Below are positions 1-8,889 of a DNA stretch of 64,000 nt, piece by piece. Where the stretch lies: assembly GCA_028696165.1 (NCBI GenBank), contig JAQVHQ010000001.1, positions 62,001 through 126,000 on the forward strand, in the 5' to 3' direction. The position numbers and the translations under genes are program-made. Under the pieces are notes generated by a model. It was not told the DNA's origin. It did no database searches and was given only the letters and a program-made list of their open reading frames with translations. The stretch is from Lachnospiraceae bacterium. Its GTDB lineage: Bacteria > Bacillota > Clostridia > Lachnospirales > Lachnospiraceae. Each line of letters starts with the position of its first letter. Position 1 is the first letter of the stretch.

Positions 1-446
1 AGTACGCCGACTTTTGTATGCATCTTATCTTCCAGTCCCAGATTCAGTGGACGAAGCATATCCTGATAATGCTGTATCTTTGCCTTATTAGCTCCTCTTC
101 CCAGGTTATAGGGACGGCCTTTATTCTCAGCTAAAGACATATTTTCTAATATGGTCATACTCGGGCAGGTTCCTTTGGATGGGTCCTGGAATACTCTGCC
201 GATTTTTCTATGACGTAAAAAGTCCTGTTTATTGGTAATGTCCTCTCCATTTACAACGATATTTCCTTTATCCACAGGAATCGTACCGCAGATAATATTT
301 AAAATAGAAGTTTTTCCGGAACCGTTGCTTCCCACAACCGATACAAAGTCATCGTCTTCAATACGAAGAGAAAAATCCTGAAAGAGGCAGTGTTCATTTA
401 CCGTTCCCTTATTATAATTTTTATTAATATTCTTTAATTCCAGCAT
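1..446 (-). CDS. ABC transporter ATP-binding protein, partial (TrpZ-type)
   Basis: ATPase subunit of the import system encoded by the next two genes; it would power uptake from the inner face of the membrane. The reading frame opens at an ATG at 446 (MLELKNINKNYNKGT) and runs off the left edge, so about 148 N-terminal residues are seen. A Walker A motif (GSNGSGKTS) lies near residue 45 and a Q-loop (VFQDPSKG) near residue 90; signature and Walker B motifs lie outside the window. The start follows the permease stop directly, consistent with one operon. The Trp specificity is inferred from the T-box leader, not from this sequence. The family is certain, the substrate less so. Confidence 0.88.
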   Translation of the reverse strand, partial: MLELKNINKNYNKGTVNEHCLFQDFSLRIEDDDFVSVVGSNGSGKTSILNIICGTIPVDKGNIVVNGEDITNKQDFLRHRKIGRVFQDPSKGTCPSMTILENMSLAENKGRPYNLGRGANKAKIQHYQDMLRPLNLGLEDKMHTKVGV

Positions 447-1322
447 CTAACCTCTCCTCTTTTCCAACGCCTGACTGATAACCAGAATCAGGAGGAATAA
501 TACAGCAGTGACCAGCTTCATGTCACTAGCCGCAAGACCGGCACTGATTGCCAGCGCCACACAGCCCTTATAAAGCAGGGAACCTGTGACTACACTGGTG
601 GTTACATTAAAGAGGGTAACTCTCTTGAACAAACTTGTTCCGATAATTACACTGGCCAGTCCAATGACCATAGTTCCGGTACCAAAGGTGGCATCGAAAA
701 AGCCCTGCTGCTGTGCAAAGATACATCCACTTAAGGTAACTAACCCATTGGAAATGGCAAGGCCCACGATTTTCACCAGACCTTTGTCAACTCCCAAAGA
801 TGTGACCAGCACATCATTATCTCCTACTGCTCTTAAAAGAAAGCCTGACTTTGTACTCATATACCAGTCTAATAAAAGTTTCATAACAACTACGATTATG
901 AAAATAATGATAACTGTCTGGTAAGGACGAATTGCTTCCGGAACAAAGGAATCCAGAAAATCATTTTCAAATATGGTCCGTATATTATAAAATGGTAAAT
1001 TTGCACGTCCTGCGATTCTTAAGTTCACCGTATATAATGCAGTCATCATAATAATTCCCGATAACAAATCACGCACTTTTAATTTCACATGAATCAAACC
1101 GGTAATCGCCCCAACGCCTGCACCTGCTATAAAACTAATCGGAAGTGTCAGAATTGGATTAAGACCTTTCGTTATAAAGGCGGCTGTGATAGCTGCTCCC
1201 ATGGGGAAGCTGCCATCCACGGTCAAATCCGGAAAATCAAGGATTTTATAAGTAATATAAAGCCCCAATGCCATAATGGCATAAATCATACCCTGTTCTA
1301 AAACGCTTAATAATAAAGTCAC
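447..1322 (-). CDS. ABC transporter permease (TrpY-type, branched-chain permease fold)
   Basis: Integral membrane permease of 291 aa, with about eight or nine hydrophobic segments (for example residues 4-24, 40-70, 84-100, 135-150, 215-235 and 265-285). It resembles the BPD_transp_2 permeases that pair with ABC_sub_bind lipoproteins. The start is a GTG at 1322 with GAGGA a few bases upstream. It sits 14 bases after the binding-protein gene and abuts the ATPase gene, so the three form one operon (SBP, permease, ATPase) as in trpXYZ systems. Tryptophan as substrate is inferred from the UGG T-box upstream. Confidence 0.87.
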   Translation of the reverse strand: MTLLLSVLEQGMIYAIMALGLYITYKILDFPDLTVDGSFPMGAAITAAFITKGLNPILTLPISFIAGAGVGAITGLIHVKLKVRDLLSGIIMMTALYTVNLRIAGRANLPFYNIRTIFENDFLDSFVPEAIRPYQTVIIIFIIVVVMKLLLDWYMSTKSGFLLRAVGDNDVLVTSLGVDKGLVKIVGLAISNGLVTLSGCIFAQQQGFFDATFGTGTMVIGLASVIIGTSLFKRVTLFNVTTSVVTGSLLYKGCVALAISAGLAASDMKLVTAVLFLLILVISQALEKRRG

Positions 1323-1336
1323 TTTATCATCCTCAA

Positions 1337-2407
1337 CTATTCTACTGTAATTTCATCAAATACTTCTGCTGCCGCATCTAAATCTTCCTGTGCGAATGTG
1401 ATTCCTAATTCTGCCGCTACCGCATTGTTAAAATATCCGCTTGCCTCTGAGATTGTTTCATATGGTGTCTCTTCTGCGGTTGCTTCGCCTTTTAAGATTT
1501 TAGCTGCCATCACACCGGTCTGTTCACCAAGTTTTTCATAGTCAATACCCATAGCTGCCAGGCATCCTGATTTTACCTGTTCGATTTCACTTCCAAATAC
1601 CGGGATATTCTTTTCATTTGCTGCGTCTAATACAGTCTGCAGTGCAGATACTACGGTGTTGTCTGTTAAGTTGGTCAGACAATCAACTTTACCAACTAAA
1701 TCAGCTGCTGCCATAGGAACATCTGCGATAGTGCTGATACCACTTTCAACAATTGTAAAATCATATTTTCCAGCCAATTCTTTATACTCTGCAATGGTAC
1801 TCTCTGAATTAGTCTCACTGGTTGTATATAAGATACCAATAGATTTCGCATCCGGAAGAATCTTACGAATCAATTTTAACTGTTCTTCTACCGGAAGTGC
1901 ATCGGAGGTACCGGTAATATTTCCAATAGACGAACCATCTTCGTTTGCAAGTCCTGCTGCAACTGGATCTGAAATAGCAGAATAAACAACCGGGATATCT
2001 GCATCTTTCGTAGAATTATAAGCGCTCATAGCTGCCGGTGTAGCAATTGCACAAATCATATCTACTTTCTTAGACACAAAGTTATCTGCAATTGTACTGG
2101 CTGTACCTGTATCTGCCTGAGCATTATCAACCACTATGGTAAGATTATCACCTTCCACATACCCTTCTGCTTCCAGTCCTTTGATAAATCCCTCACGGCA
2201 GTTATCCAAAGAACCATGCTCCGCAAACTGCGAAATACCAATTGTCACGTCTTTGTTCGCACTTTCGGTTTCCGTTTCCTCAGCTGCTGCTTCCTCTGTA
2301 GTTTCTGTTCCATCATCTGTCTCAGTCTTTGTCTCTGAACCGCATCCCATTAAAACACCTGCACTTAAAACCACACTTAAAATTCCTGCCAATACTTTCT
2401 TTTTCAT
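1337..2407 (-). CDS. ABC substrate-binding lipoprotein (TrpX-type, ABC_sub_bind family)
   Basis: Extracellular substrate-binding lipoprotein of 356 aa that captures the ligand for the permease. The N-terminus is a signal peptide with a lipobox (SAGVLMGCG, Cys at about residue 22) followed by an acidic Thr/Glu-rich linker (residues 25-50) and a two-lobed binding domain (VTIGISQFAEHGSLDN onward). The ATG at 2407 is chosen over an upstream in-frame ATG at 2437, because AAGGAGGA lies at the right distance before 2407 and the signal peptide begins there. The family serves tryptophan or tyrosine in characterised Firmicute systems; the UGG T-box upstream points to tryptophan here. Confidence 0.88.
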   Translation of the reverse strand: MKKKVLAGILSVVLSAGVLMGCGSETKTETDDGTETTEEAAAEETETESANKDVTIGISQFAEHGSLDNCREGFIKGLEAEGYVEGDNLTIVVDNAQADTGTASTIADNFVSKKVDMICAIATPAAMSAYNSTKDADIPVVYSAISDPVAAGLANEDGSSIGNITGTSDALPVEEQLKLIRKILPDAKSIGILYTTSETNSESTIAEYKELAGKYDFTIVESGISTIADVPMAAADLVGKVDCLTNLTDNTVVSALQTVLDAANEKNIPVFGSEIEQVKSGCLAAMGIDYEKLGEQTGVMAAKILKGEATAEETPYETISEASGYFNNAVAAELGITFAQEDLDAAAEVFDEITVE

Positions 2408-2471
2408 ACCTGATTTCCTCCTTGTTTTGTAATACACTTTCGTCTGATATTAATCTTTCTAATCATTTTGA

Positions 2472-2514
2472 CCGTTTCAAGCAGGCGAAAACCGTTTTCG
2501 CCTGCTTGAAACGG
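2472..2514. repeat. 43-bp perfect palindrome sharing a 25-bp core with 43283-43331
   Basis: A perfect inverted repeat with 21-base arms around a single C. The core GGCGAAAACCGTTTTCGCC is followed by a further half copy (GTTTTCGCCTGC at about 2514-2525). It lies between the T-box terminator and the trpX start, so it would be in the transcribed leader as a second hairpin. The same 25-bp core sits between two convergent genes at 43283-43331 with different outer arms. Confidence 0.8.
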
Positions 2515-2546
2515 TTTTCGCCTGCAACTTTCCGTCAATTTGGGGT

Positions 2547-2826
2547 TAAAAAAACCGCCTCAAGCATAATGCTTGAGACGGTAATAGTTCACTATTATCG
2601 CGGTACCACTCAAATTGACGATTGTCCACTCTGTTCCCATACGTTCATACAGGCCGGATTGGTAACGGGTCCGAGTCCCGACGCACCTACTTACCCATAT
2701 ACTGAGTGTTCAGTTTGTCCTCAGAAGTCCATTCACAACCATTCCCTATACTGCATCCCACCTACCGCAGCTCTCTGTGCTATTTCCTGGTGCTACTTCT
2801 CTTCTTCACAGGTTTTTCTTGATTAC
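2547..2826 (-). ncRNA. T-box leader, tryptophan (UGG specifier)
   Basis: Read on the minus strand, the leader contains a Stem I region (AGAGAGCUGCGGUAGGUGGG), a specifier segment GUGAAUGGACUUCUGAG with codon UGG at 2729-2731, and the hallmark T-box GAGUGGUACCGCGAUAAU (2598-2615). An intrinsic terminator stem at 2554-2582 is followed by a run of U. Uncharged tRNA-Trp should pair with UGG and with the T-box bulge, favouring the antiterminator and switching on the transporter genes. The specifier assignment rests on the purine after the codon and the GAA before it, as in known T-boxes. Confidence 0.93.
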
Positions 2827-2831
2827 ATAAT

Positions 2832-2860
2832 ACTTTAACGCAATAAAGACAGAATGTCAA
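2832..2860 (-). promoter_or_regulatory. Promoter for the T-box/trpXYZ operon
   Basis: On the minus strand, TTGACA (2855-2860) is followed after 17 bases by TAAAGT (2832-2837), placing the start point a few bases before the T-box RNA. The promoter starts directly after the end of the GH78 gene (2869). Confidence 0.75.
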
Positions 2861-2868
2861 GACTATTT

Positions 2869-5676
2869 TTATGATTCCACTGCTCTTAACTTCTCATCAA
2901 GTGCTTTTTGCTGGTCGTATGGCAGGTTGGTAAATGGTCCATTCAGCTGTTCCTCAAAAGTGTATAGTTCTTTAAAGAACGGCAGATTACTGTGATAGAT
3001 AAAGTAATCCTCATCTAGGATTTTACGCGTCTTCTCATTTTTCATCAGTTCATCCATAGGTGAATCAATACTGTATATCTTGCGGTATGGCGTTGTTGGT
3101 TTATATGTAAAATGATAATCTCCAGCTTCGACTTTTACCTTCACATTTTTACCTGCTTCTGTAACCTCAAGAATACCGTCCTGTCTTTTTACACTCTTTT
3201 GAATAGTCGTGATATCTGCATCCGGAAGCACAATAACTGCTTCGGAGTCAAATGGGACTGTAACATCTACACTTAATTTTCTGCCATCTATCTTCCATCC
3301 GCTCTCTACTAATCCCGATGCTGAACGTACAGAACCTTTTGCCCACGGAATCTGATAATTCGGTACTGGTGCTATTGTAAACTCCTTAAATCCAGCTTTT
3401 TCTTCGGATGGCTGAATACCCAGCATATTCCGATACATCCATTCCACAATGGAACCATACGCATAATGATTCAAAGAATTCATCTCTGTTCCACTGATTT
3501 TTCCATTTGGCATTACGGAATTCCAGCGTTCCCATACAGTTGTTGCACCCATAAGTACTTCATACAGCCATCCCGGGAATCCTTTTTCCAGCAGCAGATG
3601 ATAAGCCAGATCGTTCATTCCATTTTCTGATAATACTCTGCAAAGATATGGGGTGCCTACGAATCCGGTATTTAGATGATAACAATTTTTCTTTAATTTA
3701 TTAAGCAGACCCTTACATACATTCTCATAAGCAAAATCCGGTGTCAGTCCCATATATAGTACCACCACATAAGCAGTCATGGTATCCACACACAATCGTC
3801 CTGCAGGTGAGAAATACTCCTTTATAAATGCATCATGGATTTGCTCTGCAAGTTTCTCGTAATATGCCGCATCTTCCTCTTTGCCGATGATTTTTGCCGC
3901 TTTTGCTACAATGCAGGTAGAATAATAATAATATCCGGAAGAAATCAGGAATGGATCCGTTGCACCGTACACACCACCGTCTACATTACCATCCAGTGCC
4001 AGCCAGTCTCCATAATGGAAACCACTCTGCCACAGGCGTTTGCTTCCATATTTATCATCTTCACCCTTCATATAATCTACCCAGGCTTTCATGCTGTCGT
4101 ACTGATTATATAGGATTCCCTCGTCTCCATAATGAAGATATACATTCCACGGAATAATTGTAGCAGCTTCACCCCATGCAGTCGTTCCATCTCCTTGATT
4201 ATTGGCAATCGGCACAACATCCGGCACACTGCCATTTAACTTCTGCTGTTCCATATACACGTCATGTCCATATTTGGTATAAAATGCATATGTATCCATG
4301 TTAAAGCTGGCAGTTCCAGAAAAGATCTGAGCATCGCCAGTCCATCCGCACCGCTCATCACGCTGTGGACAATCTGTAGGCACATCCAGGAAATTACCTT
4401 TCTGCCCCCACTTTGCGTTATGAATCAACTGATTTACCAACTTATTAGAAGTTTCAATATGACCCAATTCCTCCATTTCTGAATGGATAACCAGACCTCT
4501 GAAATTCTGCAAATCCATATCGCCTTCCCAGCCGGTTATTTTCACAAAACGATAACCATAGAATGTAAAATGCTGTCTCACATCACATTCCGTACCATCT
4601 GCAATATAAGTAAATTCCGCTTTTGCCGTTCTCAAATTGTCTCTGTAGAAATTGCCATCCTGCAAAATCTCTCCAAATTGGAAATAAAGTTTTGTTCCCT
4701 TGGATGCTTTGCAGTGGAAGCCAAACCAGCCCACCATATTCTGTCCCATATCCAGCACAGTTTCTCCTGCCGGAGTATATATCAGTTCTATCGGTGTAAT
4801 CTGTTCATGAATCGTAATTGGTGGACTTAATCTTGGTGAAAGTTTCTTTTTATCCAGATCTATGATTTCCACATCAAATATTTCACTGTCATCTAAGAGC
4901 GCATCATATACTTCTCCCGGATAAATGCCACTATACACTACCTTACTCTTCTTAGCTGTCCATGAGGTATCCGTAGGAATTACAGCAAAACTTCCATCCT
5001 CATACCAGATATGTAATTCTCCGATACATGCCAGACGGTCACCATAATTTTCTTCTTTCTTATTCAGACCAAACCAGCCTTTATACCAGCCATCTCCCAG
5101 CATCACTTCCAGTTCATTATCGCCTGCCTGAAGATTCATCTCAAAAGTCTGATACTGAATCCATGAATCATAATCATGGAATCCCGGAAGCAGGCACTCA
5201 TCCCCCTGTTTTTGTCCGTTTAGATATAACTCATAGACGCCCAGTCCGACCATATACATCCTGGCTTTTGCCACTGGTTTATCCAAAGTCACATGCTTAA
5301 CTAAAGTAACCTGAACTTCTTTGGATACTTTTGGAGTAATCCAGTCTGCACTCCAGTTCTCATCCTTAGGAGTTTCAAACCAGAACGTATCGCTTACGGC
5401 ACTTTCTCCATTGTCAGCCCATACCTTTACTTTGCAGTAATATCTGGTACTATACTCTGTCTTTACCGGAAGTACATATCCTGTATTTTTTATCGTATCG
5501 GTCTCTTTACTGTCAAACACAATCTGGTCGAAATTCTCATCCAGTGCAACCTGTACCTGCGCCTTTGTCTGTTTTTTTGCCTTAGTATCCTCCACCACAT
5601 AGGATAAAGTTGGACGATTCAGTCCATATCCCAGTGGATTAACCAAATGATTGATTTTTACATGATTAATCTTCAT
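2869..5676 (-). CDS. Alpha-L-rhamnosidase, GH78
   Basis: Glycoside hydrolase of 935 aa that releases terminal alpha-L-rhamnose from glycans or plant glycosides. Domains in order: N-terminal beta-sandwich (about 1-100), rhamnosidase N domain (about 110-270), concanavalin-like domain (about 280-390), the alpha/alpha-barrel catalytic domain (about 395-740) and a C-terminal sheet domain (to about 850) with a 70-residue tail. The barrel carries the GH78 motif DCPQRDERCGWTGD (about residues 434-447), with acidic residues expected to act in catalysis, and a later WERWNS motif. No signal peptide is visible, so it is probably cytoplasmic and acts on imported oligosaccharides. ATG at 5676 follows GGAGG. 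Last gene of the rhamnoside operon. Confidence 0.93.
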   Translation of the reverse strand: MKINHVKINHLVNPLGYGLNRPTLSYVVEDTKAKKQTKAQVQVALDENFDQIVFDSKETDTIKNTGYVLPVKTEYSTRYYCKVKVWADNGESAVSDTFWFETPKDENWSADWITPKVSKEVQVTLVKHVTLDKPVAKARMYMVGLGVYELYLNGQKQGDECLLPGFHDYDSWIQYQTFEMNLQAGDNELEVMLGDGWYKGWFGLNKKEENYGDRLACIGELHIWYEDGSFAVIPTDTSWTAKKSKVVYSGIYPGEVYDALLDDSEIFDVEIIDLDKKKLSPRLSPPITIHEQITPIELIYTPAGETVLDMGQNMVGWFGFHCKASKGTKLYFQFGEILQDGNFYRDNLRTAKAEFTYIADGTECDVRQHFTFYGYRFVKITGWEGDMDLQNFRGLVIHSEMEELGHIETSNKLVNQLIHNAKWGQKGNFLDVPTDCPQRDERCGWTGDAQIFSGTASFNMDTYAFYTKYGHDVYMEQQKLNGSVPDVVPIANNQGDGTTAWGEAATIIPWNVYLHYGDEGILYNQYDSMKAWVDYMKGEDDKYGSKRLWQSGFHYGDWLALDGNVDGGVYGATDPFLISSGYYYYSTCIVAKAAKIIGKEEDAAYYEKLAEQIHDAFIKEYFSPAGRLCVDTMTAYVVVLYMGLTPDFAYENVCKGLLNKLKKNCYHLNTGFVGTPYLCRVLSENGMNDLAYHLLLEKGFPGWLYEVLMGATTVWERWNSVMPNGKISGTEMNSLNHYAYGSIVEWMYRNMLGIQPSEEKAGFKEFTIAPVPNYQIPWAKGSVRSASGLVESGWKIDGRKLSVDVTVPFDSEAVIVLPDADITTIQKSVKRQDGILEVTEAGKNVKVKVEAGDYHFTYKPTTPYRKIYSIDSPMDELMKNEKTRKILDEDYFIYHSNLPFFKELYTFEEQLNGPFTNLPYDQQKALDEKLRAVES

Positions 5677-5721
5677 TTCTTTTCCTCCATGACAAATATT
5701 ATAATTTTGATGCTTATAACT

Positions 5722-8700
5722 TTATATTTCGGTATAAATCACCGGACTCTTTAAAATACCGGTCTTCTTGAGCTGATATTCATATGCCCAGGCAGCGTCA
5801 ACAGTTCTCCAGCCATTTGGGCCATACCATTCTGTCTGTTCATCACAGTTATGTATTGTTCCAAATGTATTAACTCTGTTGCCATAGCCAGTTATTACTA
5901 CTTTATGCTTGCCTTCGGATAGTGTACCCAGCGATATCTTATATGGAGAATATGCAATATATCCACATGCACAGCCATCTACAGACACTGCCAGTACCGG
6001 ATTACGGAATTTTGTAATCTCCAGGCACACCTCTTTTCCGTTACCCTCAACTTCCAGTTCATAGTTTACATTGCCGCCATAGAACGGGAAGCCTTGTGTG
6101 GTAATATCAGAAAAGCTGATTTTTTCCGGTGCTTTTTTTATTTCTGCCAAAGAGCCCTGTACCTGCACTCCGAAACTGCCAAGCAGATACATACATTCCA
6201 CATTTCGCTTAGAATTATATGGTATCTGAACAATCAGTTCGTTCTCTCCATCTTTTAGCTGCCCCAGCACAAGTGTATCAATCCAGCGGTCCACATAATA
6301 GCCGTCTATCTTTGATTTTACTTCTTCTCCATTCCAGATAATTGCCACATCACCTGCGTCCTCTAAGGCCAGTGAAACCTGCGGCAGACTTAAGCGGGAA
6401 GGAATCTTCCATCTCAGAGATAAAGTATGTTCATATTCTTCCGGCTTATCATTTACCCACGGCTGTGCAAAGGCCTCCATGCGAAGCGGATATCCCAGTT
6501 TTTCACGGAAGAGATTATCAATCCTTAAGATTTCATCTTTTGACTGCCATGCCTCCTCGTCGAATCTGTACTCCGGCATATCCAGTATAAAAACATTTGG
6601 TTCCGACAAGGTATAGGACACAAGCGGAATAGATGACTGACTAATCTTTGCATGTTTCTGCTCCTGCATTTCTTTATTTGAAGATACTTCTTTATCACAG
6701 CTTTCTTTAGATGCAGGAATTAACTGAAGGAGCAAACTGTCATGTTCATACATATATACCCTGTAAATCGTTTTATTATCTTCATAAGAAGCCACTGCTT
6801 TTTTAACAGTTCCATCCAGCGGATTCCAGGTATTAATTTCCCAAATCCCCGGAATTCGTACTTCCATCTGTTGACCTACTGGTATATCAGGATTCTCCAT
6901 AACTCGTCCCTGAGCAGCAAACAGCCATTTCTGACTGCCCTCACTGCGAATCTGGGTAAGCAGATGATCGCACCTATTACCGCTGGCATCTCTAATCTCC
7001 ACTCCCTGATATGGCGCCAGTGCTTTTAATATTTCCTGCTGATTAAAGGTAATGCAGCGACATCTTCGGGCCAGTTTCTGCCCTCTGTCAGAAAGGACTG
7101 CCCCTTCATACTGTGCAATACTGCCTGTAAAGATAATCTTACCGCCCCTTGCCTCATAAGCTTCTAATACTTCCAGAGTTGAACTTCTGAGTGTAAGACA
7201 GTTTGGAACTAAAATCACATCATAAGCCATAGCTCCCACCTGAAGTTTACCCTCTTTATCCTGAGACTGTTCCCCCGCCAGCTGCGGCAGCAAGGACTCT
7301 GCGATAAAGTCAAAATCACAGCAGCCATACAGCATCCAGTCAATCAAATCTGCAAAATTACTGTCCATTTCTTTTCGTATTCCACCGGTCTGTTCCTCAG
7401 TCCCCCAATACAGCCAGTAGGACTCGATTGGATGAATGACTCCGATTTTCACCTCTGGTTTTCCGGCAGTCAGCACTGTATTAATTCTGGCAAAATAATC
7501 TTCCACGTAAGAATACTGCTGATACCACGGAGACTGATAACCGATGGAGGCCGGATAATCTCTTTTGGCTTCCCCTGCCATAGATGTCCAGGTCAGATGC
7601 GGCACACGTACTGTAACACCAAGTGCCGCCTGCCAGTCCCCCTGTAATTTGTGTCCTCTGAAATCAAAGTCCCAGTTAGTCACCCCATACAACTCACTAA
7701 TCACGCCTTCTCTGCCAAACTGATGGGATGCACTCTGTGCCTGTTTTACGGTTGAAAGTTCTCTCCTGTCACAGAGCATATCCACACCAGGAAGTTCAAA
7801 CGCACGATAAGAACGCATAGCCTCACCCAGCGCTGCAGTCTGAGATTCCAGTGTAGGTTCCTCCATCATATGTCCGGTAAGCATGATGCCATGTTCCCTG
7901 CACCAGGATCCAATGGTATCTGCAAAAGCAGAAGAAAATCGTTCTGCTATATGGTCATGATACTCATATCTAATCAGCGAAACTTCATTTTCAGGAAGTT
8001 CCCAGAAAAGTTCCGGCAGATGTTCTAAGATACTGTGTCCATACTGCTTTGTGAAGGTTCCCTCCAAATCATCTGTAAAAGGAATGGTAATTTCTTTTCT
8101 GTCTCCCGCAAATGCAAACCTGCTCTTATGAGAAAACTGCGGTTCATCTGTAAAGATAGAGGGAATGGATTTTCCAAATTCATCGCCCACCATCTGGGCA
8201 TATTTTTCATGAGTCACTTCGATAAAGCGCTCCACAGACTTTTTATCTAAGGTGTTAAGATAAGCCTGATTATTAAACCACGGGTTATCTCCTGACACTT
8301 CCAGATATGCATACCAGCAGGTCTGTCCGTCATTTGCTATCAACTCCTTGTGGTATTCGTATCCACTTAAGCTTCCATCTTCTAACTGCACCTTGTAGCT
8401 TCCAAGGAATGTACGGTTATTGCTTCTTACAGCCTGTCCGGTAGAGGATAAGGCATTGCAAATCTCCGCATCGTCCCGAAGTGGTGCCGGAGAAAATACC
8501 AGGAATCGAATCCGATACTGTTCTTCTTTTGTCACATATCCGCCTCCGGCCCCTGAAGGCCAGCGATCTTCATCATACAGCCAGGTCAGCATATCCCGTT
8601 TCTTTGCCTGCTCATTGGTATAATGAATCAACTCCATGAATTCTTCACCCAGATATTCATTATTCATACCGGTACGACAGTGCAGATGACCGCCTCCCAT

Positions 8701-8844
8701 TCCCATAGCCTGCAATTCCTCCAGCGTATGGTCAACTGCCTCTTTGGTCATCTTCGTATTCCAGGCCCAAAATGGCGCCCCACGATATTCTGCTGTGGGA
8801 TTTTGAAACTTTTCTTTTGTTACTTCCCTGTTTTTATATAACAT
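5722..8844 (-). CDS. GH106-type glycoside hydrolase (putative alpha-L-rhamnosidase)
   Basis: A 1040-aa protein of the Glyco_hydro_106-like group. The N-terminal half is a TIM-barrel-type catalytic region with the characteristic PFWAWN (about residue 25), GMGGGHLHCR (about residue 48) and WLYDEDRWPSGAGGG (about residues 88-102) segments. The C-terminal half contains a beta-sandwich galactose-binding-like domain. No signal peptide is seen. The ATG at 8844 has AAAGGAG upstream. It is co-directional with the GH78 gene 45 bases downstream and with the regulator and transporter upstream, which supports action on the same rhamnose-containing substrate. Exact linkage specificity cannot be read from sequence. 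Confidence 0.83.
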   Translation of the reverse strand: MLYKNREVTKEKFQNPTAEYRGAPFWAWNTKMTKEAVDHTLEELQAMGMGGGHLHCRTGMNNEYLGEEFMELIHYTNEQAKKRDMLTWLYDEDRWPSGAGGGYVTKEEQYRIRFLVFSPAPLRDDAEICNALSSTGQAVRSNNRTFLGSYKVQLEDGSLSGYEYHKELIANDGQTCWYAYLEVSGDNPWFNNQAYLNTLDKKSVERFIEVTHEKYAQMVGDEFGKSIPSIFTDEPQFSHKSRFAFAGDRKEITIPFTDDLEGTFTKQYGHSILEHLPELFWELPENEVSLIRYEYHDHIAERFSSAFADTIGSWCREHGIMLTGHMMEEPTLESQTAALGEAMRSYRAFELPGVDMLCDRRELSTVKQAQSASHQFGREGVISELYGVTNWDFDFRGHKLQGDWQAALGVTVRVPHLTWTSMAGEAKRDYPASIGYQSPWYQQYSYVEDYFARINTVLTAGKPEVKIGVIHPIESYWLYWGTEEQTGGIRKEMDSNFADLIDWMLYGCCDFDFIAESLLPQLAGEQSQDKEGKLQVGAMAYDVILVPNCLTLRSSTLEVLEAYEARGGKIIFTGSIAQYEGAVLSDRGQKLARRCRCITFNQQEILKALAPYQGVEIRDASGNRCDHLLTQIRSEGSQKWLFAAQGRVMENPDIPVGQQMEVRIPGIWEINTWNPLDGTVKKAVASYEDNKTIYRVYMYEHDSLLLQLIPASKESCDKEVSSNKEMQEQKHAKISQSSIPLVSYTLSEPNVFILDMPEYRFDEEAWQSKDEILRIDNLFREKLGYPLRMEAFAQPWVNDKPEEYEHTLSLRWKIPSRLSLPQVSLALEDAGDVAIIWNGEEVKSKIDGYYVDRWIDTLVLGQLKDGENELIVQIPYNSKRNVECMYLLGSFGVQVQGSLAEIKKAPEKISFSDITTQGFPFYGGNVNYELEVEGNGKEVCLEITKFRNPVLAVSVDGCACGYIAYSPYKISLGTLSEGKHKVVITGYGNRVNTFGTIHNCDEQTEWYGPNGWRTVDAAWAYEYQLKKTGILKSPVIYTEI

Positions 8845-8889
8845 ATGCCGCTCCTTTGCTACATTTTATAATTTTCACAATACGAGTTT

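Noticed and set aside
586-1301. Plus-strand frames opposite the first ABC permease
   Set aside because: Antisense shadows of a real membrane protein gene with no start signals.
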